NCBI GenBank assembly: GCA_943330455.2
Contig: CALQHT020000001.1
Span: 1-64,000 of the forward strand
Direction: 5' to 3'
DNA: 64,000 bases
DNA from: Nitrosovibrio sp. Nv4
GTDB taxonomy: Bacteria; Pseudomonadota; Alphaproteobacteria; Acetobacterales; Acetobacteraceae
Shown piece by piece: positions 30,098-41,620 of this stretch. The notes beneath the pieces are model-generated. The model was not told the origin of the DNA. It was given only the letters and a program-made list of their open reading frames with translations, and did not search any database. The number at the start of each line of letters is the position of its first letter. Position 1 is the stretch's first letter. The position numbers and the translations under genes were made by a program.

Positions 30098-31336
30098 ATG
30101 CAATCCCGTCCGATCGATCCATCCAGCGTGGAAAGCCGAGCGTCCTGGGTCATTGCGATCGTAACGCTGATCATTCTGGCGATCGCCTATGGTGCGCCGC
30201 TGATGACCGCGGTTGCGCTCAAGCCGATCGCAGTCGACCTTCAGGTCCCGCGTTCCGACCCCGCGCTAGCAAGTTCGCTCTCCTATCTGGGTGCGGGCCT
30301 GGGGGGCATCCTGATGGGATGGATGACCGAGCGTATCGGCGTGCGCATTATCGTCATGTTTGGCGCGGTGATGATCGCCGCCGGCATGGCGCTGTCCGCC
30401 TCGGGCGGGCTTGGCACGCTCTATATCGGCCATGGCGTGCTGATGGGCCTGTTTGGCGCGTCCTGCATGTTCTCGCCGTTGATGACCTATGTCAGCCGCT
30501 GGTTCGACCGGCGGCGAGGCACCGCCGTCGCCCTCATCTCCTCCGGCCAATACATCGCGGGCGTTGTCTGGCCGAGCCTCATACAACTCGGCGTGGAGTG
30601 GTATGGGTGGCGACCGACGATGATTGCGTTCGGGTTGCTGGTCGCCGGCGGAGTCTTGCCGCTGGCGTTGATCTTCCTGCGTCCACCGCCCGCGGCGCCG
30701 GTGTCAGGTTCTCTTCACGGCGGCCCCCGGGTAGGCACTCGGGTCATCGGCTTGCATCCGAACGTTGCGCTCGGCCTGTTGTCGTTCGCCATTTTCTGCT
30801 GTTGCATGACCATGTCGATGCCGATGCAGCATATGGTGGCGTTCTGTAGCGATATCGGCATCGGCCCGACGCATGGCGCGGCGATGCTGTCGGTCCTGCT
30901 CGGTTGCGCGTTTTTTGCCCGCCAGTTCTGGGGCTGGCTGTCCGACCGGATCGGGGGCCTCCAAACCATTCTGCTCGGTTCCATGGCACAGGCAGTGGCC
31001 ATGAGCGGGTTCCTCGTCACCCAGGACGAAATGGGACTGTTCGCGGTGTCCGCGGCCTTCGGGTTGGGTTTTTCCGGGCTGATCCCATCCTACGTGCTGG
31101 CGGTGCGTGCGTTCTACCCAGCCTCGGAAGCGAGCTGGCGGGTCCCGGTCATTATGTTCGCTGGGCTGCTTGGCATGGCCGGTGGCGGTTGGACCGCGGG
31201 CCTCGTGTATGACCATTATGGCTTCTACACGCCGGCTTTCGCCACCGGACTGGGCTTCAATCTGTTGAACCTGGTGGTGATTTTGCCCATGGTGCTGCTG
31301 CAAAGAACCTCGCGATTGCGCTTGGCGGCCGGATAA
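30098..31336 (+). CDS. MFS transporter (tandem paralog 1)
   Basis: YLGAGLGGILMGWMTERIGVRIIVMFG..SPLMTYVSRWFDRRRGTAVALISSGQYIAG. Confidence 0.92.
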   Translation: MQSRPIDPSSVESRASWVIAIVTLIILAIAYGAPLMTAVALKPIAVDLQVPRSDPALASSLSYLGAGLGGILMGWMTERIGVRIIVMFGAVMIAAGMALSASGGLGTLYIGHGVLMGLFGASCMFSPLMTYVSRWFDRRRGTAVALISSGQYIAGVVWPSLIQLGVEWYGWRPTMIAFGLLVAGGVLPLALIFLRPPPAAPVSGSLHGGPRVGTRVIGLHPNVALGLLSFAIFCCCMTMSMPMQHMVAFCSDIGIGPTHGAAMLSVLLGCAFFARQFWGWLSDRIGGLQTILLGSMAQAVAMSGFLVTQDEMGLFAVSAAFGLGFSGLIPSYVLAVRAFYPASEASWRVPVIMFAGLLGMAGGGWTAGLVYDHYGFYTPAFATGLGFNLLNLVVILPMVLLQRTSRLRLAAG

Positions 31337-31355
31337 CCAGCATGAAAGGCGACCC

Positions 31356-32600
31356 ATGACAGGCCCCAATCCAGGCAGCGGTGCCGGTAGCGTCGAGAGC
31401 CGAACGTCCTGGATCGTCGCGTGCGTGGCCTTGGCGGTCCTGACCATGTCCTATGGCGGGCCGCTCGTCACGGTTGTCGCCCTGAAACCCATAGCCGCGG
31501 AGTTCAACACGACCCGTTCGGCCCCGGCATTGGCGATTTCGCTGACCTATATCGGCGCCGGATTGGGCGGGATCGCGATGGGTTGGCTGGCCGAGCGGAT
31601 TGGAATCCGCGTGGTGGTGATGGGATGCGGCTCGATGATAGGGGCCGGGCTTTTGATCTCGTCGTTCGGTGGGCTGTGGCAGCTATATGCCTGCAACCTG
31701 TTGCTGGTCGGGCTGCTCGGTGCGGCGGGGATGTTCGCGCCCCTGATGACCTATGTCACACGATGGTTTGACCACCGGCGAGGATCAGCGATCGCGTTGA
31801 TCTCCTCCGGCCAATACGTCGCCGGTGCGGTTTGGCCGTCGGTCTTCCAGTTCGGGATCGATGAGGCCGGGTGGCGCTGGACGATGTTCGGGTTCGGGCT
31901 GCTGACCATGCTGGTGATCGTGCCGCTCGCCGCTATTTTCCTGCATCCGCCGCCGGTGCCACCGCAGGAAGGTTCGGCGTATGCCGGTCCGGCCGTCGGC
32001 AAGCGCGTGCTGGGATTGCCGGCGAACGTGGTCATGGCGATGCTCGCGAGCGCGGTGTTCTGTTGCTGTGTCACCATGTCGATGCCGTTGGCGCATATGG
32101 TCGCATTTTGCAGCGATATCGGCATCAAGCCGGCCCATGGCGCCATTATGCTCTCGGTCCTGCTGGGCAGCGCGTTTATCTCGCGGCAGTTCTGGGGCTG
32201 GCTCGCGGACCGAATGGGCGGTTTGAAGACGATCCTGTTTGCTTCCACCGGTCAGGCGGTGGCAATGGCCGGGTTCCTGATGACCCAGGATGAGGTCGGT
32301 CTGTTCACTATTTCCGCCGCGTTCGGCCTTGGGTTCGGTGGCCTGATCCCAGGCTACGTATTGGCGATCCGGGATCTTTTTCCGGCCAGCGAAGCCAGTT
32401 GGCGCATCCCACTCGTGCTGTTTCCCGGCTCGCTCGGCATGGCTGTCGGCGGATGGTTGGCTGGCGCCATGTATGATGCCTATGGCTTCTACGGCCCGGC
32501 GTTTGCGATCGGTGTGCTGTTCAATTTCTTCAACCTGCTCCTGATCGGCGCCCTGGTGATACGCCATCGTGCCGCCCGGCTTGCACCGGTCCCGGGCTGA
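31356..32600 (+). CDS. MFS transporter (tandem paralog 2)
   Basis: YIGAGLGGIAMGWLAERIGIRVVVMGCG..APLMTYVTRWFDHRRGSAIALISSGQYVAG; co-linear with 30098..31336. Confidence 0.92.
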   Translation: MTGPNPGSGAGSVESRTSWIVACVALAVLTMSYGGPLVTVVALKPIAAEFNTTRSAPALAISLTYIGAGLGGIAMGWLAERIGIRVVVMGCGSMIGAGLLISSFGGLWQLYACNLLLVGLLGAAGMFAPLMTYVTRWFDHRRGSAIALISSGQYVAGAVWPSVFQFGIDEAGWRWTMFGFGLLTMLVIVPLAAIFLHPPPVPPQEGSAYAGPAVGKRVLGLPANVVMAMLASAVFCCCVTMSMPLAHMVAFCSDIGIKPAHGAIMLSVLLGSAFISRQFWGWLADRMGGLKTILFASTGQAVAMAGFLMTQDEVGLFTISAAFGLGFGGLIPGYVLAIRDLFPASEASWRIPLVLFPGSLGMAVGGWLAGAMYDAYGFYGPAFAIGVLFNFFNLLLIGALVIRHRAARLAPVPG

Positions 32601-32613
32601 AGCGGAGCGGACG

Positions 32614-33429
32614 ATGCCAGCCCATATCTGCACTGGCTGTGGTGTTCAGTATCCGAATGCCGAGAGTCCGCCCTCGCAGTGTGTCATCTGCCGCGACGAT
32701 CGCCGGTTGGGTGTTGGAGCGAAGCAAACTTGGACCACCCAGGCCGAGATGCGTGGCACCCACTTCAACGCATTCCGCCGGCATGAACCTGGGCTGATGG
32801 GAATCGGGACCTTGCCCAGCTTTGCCATGGGGCAGCGGGCGCTGCTGCTACGGACAGCGCAAGGCAACATTCTTTGGGATTGCCTAAGCTTCCTGGATGA
32901 CGCGACGATCGCTCTGATTGGCGCTCTGGGCGGCATTTCGGCGATTGCGGCGTCCCACCCGCACTACTACGGCGCGATGATCGAATGGAGCCACGCGTTC
33001 AATTCGGCACCGGTCTACCTCCATGCGGCGGACCGGAAATTCATCACCCGGCTCGATTCCAGCATCACGTTCTGGGAGGACGACGCGTTCCAGGTCATCC
33101 CCGGTGTGACCTTGCTGCGGGTTGGCGGCCATTTCGCCGGTAGTTCCGTCATGCACTGGGCGCAGGGCGCGGGCGGGCGAGGGGCATTGCTGGCGAGCGA
33201 CACGCTCCGGATTGGACCGGACGGGATGATTTCATTCATGCGCAGCTATCCGAACCTGATCCCGTTGGATGCCAGCACGGCCTATCGCATCGCCGATACA
33301 TTGTTGGCTCGACCGTTCGATTCCATTTACGGCAGCTTCTGGGATCAGATGGTTGCCGCCGACGGCCAGTCCCTGTTGTCGAGATCGGTGCAACGCTACG
33401 TCCACGCCGTCACCAACCCGCCCGATTGA
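32614..33429 (+). CDS. MBL-fold metallohydrolase-like protein with N-terminal Zn-ribbon
   Basis: CTGCGVQYP..QCVICRDDR; SHPHYYGAMIEWSHAF; ATG at 32614. Confidence 0.75.
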   Translation: MPAHICTGCGVQYPNAESPPSQCVICRDDRRLGVGAKQTWTTQAEMRGTHFNAFRRHEPGLMGIGTLPSFAMGQRALLLRTAQGNILWDCLSFLDDATIALIGALGGISAIAASHPHYYGAMIEWSHAFNSAPVYLHAADRKFITRLDSSITFWEDDAFQVIPGVTLLRVGGHFAGSSVMHWAQGAGGRGALLASDTLRIGPDGMISFMRSYPNLIPLDASTAYRIADTLLARPFDSIYGSFWDQMVAADGQSLLSRSVQRYVHAVTNPPD

Positions 33430-33435
33430 CGGCGT

Positions 33436-35850
<2,415 letters not shown>

Positions 35851-36409
35851 CGGATCAGCCTCTGATGTCGCGGCATGTCTGCTGGGTCAAAGCTCCATCT
35901 TAGAGGCTCCTGGCTCGAATGCCAGAACAAAAAATACCAATAATTCGATATTTTGATATGGCGCTTCTTGGGTCGCTTCCTGGGGTACGCCGCGGGGTGG
36001 ATTGGCGTGGCAATGGAGCGTGACCGACGGCGTGGCAAGCATGGCGAAGGCGGGGGGCGCATGACGAAATTGTCGCGGACTCAGCGCGGGCGCGGGATAA
36101 CCAAGGCGGCAAGGATCCTGCCGCCATATGGTGTCCGTTTCGATGGTGGCGCGTGTGGCTGTCGGAGGCTTGCCGGTGTTCGCGGCAAGGCCAGCCTGAT
36201 GAAGCTGTCAAACGTGCCATGAATGTGGCGGACAGTCTGTCAATCCATCCCTTTCTCGCGGTCGACGCCGCTGATGCCACGGCCGGGATTTTATAACGAA
36301 CCCGGACTGGTCAGACAATGCCAGTATCAAATGAGACAATAGCTGAAACCAACCCAAATGCGCGAAATCCGACGTAAAATTAGCGATAATTCGGAAACGC
36401 TCGGTAGGA

Positions 36410-37315
36410 TTACCCCATCGCCACAATGAGAAGCACACCCAGCACGACCAGGCCCAGACCCGCGACGTCGCTCCGTTTCAGGATTTCCTTCAGATAGAAG
36501 CGGCTGAACAGCAGGGTGAACACGATCTCGATCTGTCCGACCGAGCGAACCAGGGCCACGTCAGCCATCGCAAAGCCGGTAAACCAGCAGGCGGATCCGC
36601 AGCCCGACAGAGTGCCGACCCACATCGAACTGCGCCAACTGGTGAACGCCTTCTTCAACTCCTGCGGTTCCCTCCACCACAGCCAGCCGCCTTGCATCAC
36701 GATCTGGATGGAGTTGGTTACGATCAGGGAAAACAGCGCTCGGACGACCACGTTGTCCCCAATCAGGGAAAGATTGGCCAGTTTGATGAAGACCGTGGTG
36801 AAGCCGAATATCAGGCCGGATCCCAACCCGCACAACGCCGCCGGCTGGATCGTTGCCGCCAGAAGGTCTTTCGGCTTGAAGCCGCGGCCCGCCAGCGAGA
36901 GGGTCATTACGCCGATCAGGCCGACGCCAATCCCCACCCAGGCCATCGGCCGCAACACCTCTCCCAAAACGATCAGGGCGATGATCGCGCTCTGCACCGT
37001 CTCGGTTTTTGTATAGGCGGTGCCGACGGCGAAATTTCGATAACCGAAGGACATGATCAGCAGATTTGTGGCCAGAATCTGACCCAGACCGCCGAGCGCA
37101 CACCATAGCAGGAAATGCGGGTTGATTGCGGGGACCGGAGCCCCGGTCCAGTACAAGGCGATGCAAAAGAGGACCACGGCGGTTGGCCCGCCATAAAGGT
37201 ATCGCACAAACCCCGCACCGTTGACCGAAAGAATCCCGCGCAATTTCTGCTGCATGGCGGTGCGCCAGCATTGGAGCAGCGCCGCGGTCACGGCGATTGG
37301 GATCCATAGGGGCAT
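36410..37315 (-). CDS. EamA/DMT family transporter
   Basis: Ten-TM-like pattern; SFGYRNFAVGTAYTKTETVQSAIIALIVLGEVLRPMAWVGIGVGLIGV. Confidence 0.85.
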   Translation of the reverse strand: MPLWIPIAVTAALLQCWRTAMQQKLRGILSVNGAGFVRYLYGGPTAVVLFCIALYWTGAPVPAINPHFLLWCALGGLGQILATNLLIMSFGYRNFAVGTAYTKTETVQSAIIALIVLGEVLRPMAWVGIGVGLIGVMTLSLAGRGFKPKDLLAATIQPAALCGLGSGLIFGFTTVFIKLANLSLIGDNVVVRALFSLIVTNSIQIVMQGGWLWWREPQELKKAFTSWRSSMWVGTLSGCGSACWFTGFAMADVALVRSVGQIEIVFTLLFSRFYLKEILKRSDVAGLGLVVLGVLLIVAMG

Positions 37316-37548
37316 GGGGTTGGCTCCGGCCTCTTTTGATGGCCGGCGCGGACCGGTGGAGGCAGACGCACCGTAAGGCGGGCGGAATCGCGGTCAAGCC
37401 GGGTTTGTCGGGCAAAGCCGGGTGGCAGCCATGCGGGCCACGATCCGGTGCTGGGTCAGTGCTTGAGGCATGATCACACTGAGCGGAACGTAATGGCGTG
37501 TGGTTCATGCGGCCAAACAAAGAGGTAGATGCGGTTTGGGGCTTCCAA

Positions 37549-38514
37549 TCAGGGCGAAATCGCTCGGGCCAGGAATGCGAGCAGGATCTCGTTGAAGATG
37601 GTCGGTTGCTCCCAATAGGGGCTGTGGCCGGCCTCGGCGATGGTGACAACGTCCGCATGAGGCATGTGCTGAGCTTGCATCCGCAGCAGGGACGGCGGCA
37701 CATACAGGTCCGATTCGCCGGTCAGTAGCAGGGTTGGATGCTTGATGCTTTCCAATTTGGCCCAGGTCAGCACATGCCGCGTTTTTGGCGTGATCCGCGT
37801 GCCTGGGACCGCGGCATGGTCCAGTTCCTGCCACGCGGCGAGCCCGGCCGGATTGCCGGCGCGATAGGACGGCGATAATTCCTGAAAATCATGCGGCAGG
37901 GTGGCGAAGAATTTGGGCCGCAGGCGCGCGTTGACCTCGACGTAATCCGGGTCGGTGATGCCCATCAGGGATGCGACAATGGCCAGGGAGCGGACCTTGT
38001 CCGGATAGCTGAGAACGTAATCGAGCGCGAAGAAACCGCCCTGCGCGGTTGCCACCAGATCGACCTTGTCGAGCTTCAGGTGATTGATCAGGTTGTGCAG
38101 ATCGTCGGAGGCGATGCCGGGATCGGCTGGGTTTCCCGGGTCGGATTTGTAGTAGCCTCGGCGGGAATAGGCGATCACGCGATAGCCGGCCATGGCTAGT
38201 ACGGGTTGCTGATAGGGCCAGCCGGCAGCGCTCTGGGTGCCGGCGTGCAGCAGGATGACCGGGCGCCCCGGCCCGCCGGTATCCCAGTACCAGAGCCGGG
38301 TGCCTGGCAACTCGGCGATATCCTCATGAGCCGGGGCCTGGGGAGGAATCGGGACTGGCGCCCAAACCGGCCCCGAAGCAGCGAGTGCGGAACCGCCGCC
38401 AGTCGCCACCAGACCAGCGCCGACCGCCGCCGTTGCGCATAACAGCCAGCGGCGGTCCATGCCGGCGGACCGATCGTGCGGGTTGTCGTGATCCATGCAG
38501 GCTCTCCCATTCAT
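37549..38514 (-). CDS. Alpha/beta hydrolase with N-terminal export signal
   Basis: GMDRRWLLCATAAVGAGLVATGGGSALAA; ILLHAGTQSAAGW; VATAQGGFFALDYVLSYP; AEAGHSPYWEQP. Start at 38514 or 38496. Confidence 0.8.
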   Translation of the reverse strand: MNGRACMDHDNPHDRSAGMDRRWLLCATAAVGAGLVATGGGSALAASGPVWAPVPIPPQAPAHEDIAELPGTRLWYWDTGGPGRPVILLHAGTQSAAGWPYQQPVLAMAGYRVIAYSRRGYYKSDPGNPADPGIASDDLHNLINHLKLDKVDLVATAQGGFFALDYVLSYPDKVRSLAIVASLMGITDPDYVEVNARLRPKFFATLPHDFQELSPSYRAGNPAGLAAWQELDHAAVPGTRITPKTRHVLTWAKLESIKHPTLLLTGESDLYVPPSLLRMQAQHMPHADVVTIAEAGHSPYWEQPTIFNEILLAFLARAISP

Positions 38515-38580
38515 TGCCGGGGATTGGCGGGACCGCCTTGATTTCAGCCGCCTGGGCCGTCGTCTTTACGCAGAGCCGCG

Positions 38581-39141
38581 TCAGCGCTGGCTTATCGCGC
38601 TGACCAGGACCTTACCCAATGTTGTGCCGATGTCGCGGGCCAGCGCCTCGGTGTCCGCTGTCTTGACCGTACATGCCAGCGATCCGATCCAAAGCTGCTG
38701 ATACGCCCGGTTGTCGCTGACGATCACCGTGAGATTGAGCGAGTTACCCGCAAGCGATGGGTCGTTCGCCGCCGACCCCGGGGCTGATTTCGGCCGCCAC
38801 TCCAAGTCGTTGTAGACACCGGCTTTTGCTGATCCGGGTTTCGGATTGCGGCCAGGACTGATCGAAAAAACCACATTCATGGTTGCCTGGCCTTGGGCAT
38901 CTAGGACGAGTCCCGCGGTCTGGAGCCCGGCTCGGAACGCCTGGCTTCGCGCCTTGCTGGTCGGGCTCGCCTCCCGCAGGGGCACATTGAAGCTGACGCC
39001 AGCGGGCCATGGATGAACCTGGGAGGTCAAGAAATCGCCGGCACAAAGGCTGGACGCCTGGGCAGGGGCGACCACTGCAAGTGCCAGGGTAGCGGCTGCA
39101 AAGGCTGGCCCGAGGAGTCGGAACTGAGACGATGGTTTCAC
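38581..39141 (-). CDS. Predicted secreted protein of unknown function (GTG start)
   Basis: VKPSSQFRLLGPAFAAATLALAVVAPAQASSLC signal peptide; GGAG Shine-Dalgarno before GTG at 39141. Confidence 0.6.
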   Translation of the reverse strand: MKPSSQFRLLGPAFAAATLALAVVAPAQASSLCAGDFLTSQVHPWPAGVSFNVPLREASPTSKARSQAFRAGLQTAGLVLDAQGQATMNVVFSISPGRNPKPGSAKAGVYNDLEWRPKSAPGSAANDPSLAGNSLNLTVIVSDNRAYQQLWIGSLACTVKTADTEALARDIGTTLGKVLVSAISQR

Positions 39142-39545
39142 GGAAACATCTCCTTGCCGACGCGTCACGGTGGTTATCGGCTCATGGCGGGCGAGGCACG
39201 AACGCGGGTCGTTCGATCGGACCCCGCGCGAGCCGAGCCGCCAGGATACAGTCCACGGGTGACCCTCGGTGCATGTCTCTAACATTGCGGTTGCGGGGCC
39301 GACAAGCAGTGCCCAACCGGCCGGACTCCCGTGTCAGGCCCAGGTCGTTTCGTTCGTAACGGATGCAGCCGCGGTGGTGCCGACCGGGTCGATACGGGGC
39401 GAACACGGGACGGGAGCCGGACCTTGGCGGCATTCGGCCAGGTTGATCTATGGGCCGGTACGGGGCACCGCAATTTGCGCATAGACCGATTCGGAGTACG
39501 ATGCCCACCGAACCAAAAGGGCAAATGCCCACGGAAGGACGCGTC

Positions 39546-40733
39546 ATGATTACAAAATTCGACAGCACCTATGCTGGGCATATCGACCTGGAAAACGTTG
39601 GCTATGCCGGCACCCCCGTCAATGATCGGTTCTATTCAAACGAGAAACTGGCCACGGCCCTCCACAAGGCCGAGGTCACGGCTCAGGCATTGGACCGCCT
39701 CGGCTACAACGCATTCTGGATGGCGGAGCATCATTTCCAGCCGGAAGGGACCGAGTGCATCCCGAATGTGCTGATGATGGCGTTCCACCTGAGCCACATC
39801 ACCAAGAACATCAAGCTGGGCTGCGGCTTCAACATCACGCCGATGTGGCATCCGCTGCGTCTGGCCGAAGACTATGCGATGGCCGACATCCTCTCCAAGG
39901 GGCGGGTCATCTTCGGCGTCGGACGCGGGTACCACACGCGGGAAGTGGAGACGTTCGGCGCCCCGTTGCTGGACCAGGAAGCGAACCGCGAACTGTTCGA
40001 GGAACAGGTCGATATCATTTTCAAGTCCTTCAACAACGAGCGCTTCTCGCACAAGGGCAAGCACTACACCCTGCCCCCGGAAGTGCCGTATCGCGGTTAC
40101 ACATTGAAGGACCTGACCCTGGTCCCGCGGCCGGTCAACCTGCCCGTGGAATGCTGGCAGCCGATCCAGGGTGGCAGCCCGCGCGCGCTGGAGTTCATGG
40201 CCAAGCACGGAATCCAAGGTGTCATCGGCGGCGGTTCGGCCGAAGGCGGGATCGTGCACAAGGTCATGGTCGATTTCCAGGCGGCCAACGCGAAATACGG
40301 CCGTGACACCCAACTCGGGGAGCGTCTGGCGATCGGGTTCCAGTTCTATATCGCCGACAGCGTCGAACAGGGCATCAAGGCCGCTGGAAAATACTACGAA
40401 GAGAACATGAAGATGTTCGGCGAACTGCGCCTGGTGAAGGCTCTGTCCGACGAGCAGATCGCCGCGATGCGCGATCCGAAGCTGGCGGTGAACACCAAGC
40501 TGCCGCGTATCGAGGACGCGGTGAAGGCGGGAGGGTTCCTGACCGGCACGCCGGCCGACGTCATCGAAAGCCTGAAAAAGATCGAGAAAGCCTATCCCGG
40601 CCTCTCCCGGATCACTGTCACCCTGCCACTCGGCACACCGCTGGATGTGTGGATGGAGCAGATCGAGCGGTTCTCGAAGGAAGTGATGCCGGCGTTCGGG
40701 GCCGGTGCATCGGTGACGCTCGCCGCGAACTGA
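39546..40733 (+). CDS. LLM class flavin-dependent oxidoreductase
   Basis: LGYNAFWMAEHHFQPEGTECIPNVLMMAFHLSHITKNIKLGCGFNITPMWHPLRLAEDYAMADILSKGRVIFGVGRGYHTREVE. Confidence 0.93.
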   Translation: MITKFDSTYAGHIDLENVGYAGTPVNDRFYSNEKLATALHKAEVTAQALDRLGYNAFWMAEHHFQPEGTECIPNVLMMAFHLSHITKNIKLGCGFNITPMWHPLRLAEDYAMADILSKGRVIFGVGRGYHTREVETFGAPLLDQEANRELFEEQVDIIFKSFNNERFSHKGKHYTLPPEVPYRGYTLKDLTLVPRPVNLPVECWQPIQGGSPRALEFMAKHGIQGVIGGGSAEGGIVHKVMVDFQAANAKYGRDTQLGERLAIGFQFYIADSVEQGIKAAGKYYEENMKMFGELRLVKALSDEQIAAMRDPKLAVNTKLPRIEDAVKAGGFLTGTPADVIESLKKIEKAYPGLSRITVTLPLGTPLDVWMEQIERFSKEVMPAFGAGASVTLAAN

Positions 40734-40751
40734 CCGGAGGCGTCGATCCTG

Positions 40752-40805
40752 GCTGCTGTTCGGGGCATTGTCGGTGCAAGCCGCCGATGTCCCCGAACGG
40801 GCAGC
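40752..40805. terminator. Long imperfect hairpin between convergent genes, candidate bidirectional terminator
   Basis: gctgctgttcggggcattgtcgg against ccgccgatgtccccgaacgggcagc. Confidence 0.5.
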
Positions 40806-40868
40806 ACACCGATCACGAGACCGTGACGGGCTGTTTGACCGTCAGTTCGGACGCGTTCCCCCTCCTGC

Positions 40869-41549
40869 TCAGAAGCCGCGAAATGCCATGAAATCGCGGG
40901 CCGGTGCCCGATCGGTTGTCATGGCGTTCTCGGGCGCGTCCGGGTTCGCGTAACCCAGCGCCATCCCGCAGACCACGACTTCTTCGTCGGTCAGACCCAG
41001 GACAGGGCGCATCGCGCGGTGGTAGTGCGACCATGCCGCTTGCGCACAGGTATCCAGGCCGCGTGCCCGTGCCGCCGCCATGATATTTTGCAGGAACATG
41101 CCGTAGTCCAGCCACGACCCGGTCGCCAACTCGCGATGGATGGTGAACACCATGCCGATGGGTGCATCGAAAAACTGGAAATTCCGCCGGTGTTGCGCCT
41201 TCATCTTGGCGTCCTCCCCGCGCGCGATCCCGAGCCGCCCATATAGGTCCCAGCCCACCTTACGGCGGCGTGACAGATAGGGCTCGAAAAACGAGTCGGG
41301 ATAGTATTGCACCTCCTGCTTGTGCCCCTTCTCCCCCGTATCGAAGATCGCCAGCACGGCGGCTGACAGCGCGTCCTTGGCGGCACCCGCCAGCACATAG
41401 CCGCGCCACGGCTGCATGTTCGTCCCGCTCGGGGCCCGTGCGGCGATGTCCAGGATCTCCGCCACGACGTCCGGCCCGACCGGGGTTGGCAGAAAGGACC
41501 GGACGGACCGGCGGGATGTGATGGCATCGTCGGTGGCGCTATGGCTCAT
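40869..41549 (-). CDS. Nitroreductase family protein
   Basis: AITSRRSVRSFLPTPVGPDVVAEILDIAARAPSGTNMQPWRGYVLAG; MVFTIHRELATGSWLDYGMFLQNIMAAARARGLDTCAQAAW. Confidence 0.93.
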   Translation of the reverse strand: MSHSATDDAITSRRSVRSFLPTPVGPDVVAEILDIAARAPSGTNMQPWRGYVLAGAAKDALSAAVLAIFDTGEKGHKQEVQYYPDSFFEPYLSRRRKVGWDLYGRLGIARGEDAKMKAQHRRNFQFFDAPIGMVFTIHRELATGSWLDYGMFLQNIMAAARARGLDTCAQAAWSHYHRAMRPVLGLTDEEVVVCGMALGYANPDAPENAMTTDRAPARDFMAFRGF

Positions 41550-41596
41550 CGTAAACCCAGGGCTGTGATTGGGCTCCGGGATAGCACCGGTTGGCC

Positions 41597-41616
41597 GCCC
41601 TCCCAAGCGGGAGGGC
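41597..41616 (-). terminator. Perfect 8-bp stem, 4-nt loop after the patatin-like gene
   Basis: gccctccc-aagc-gggagggc, 4 nt past the stop. Confidence 0.45.
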
Positions 41617-41620
41617 AAGG

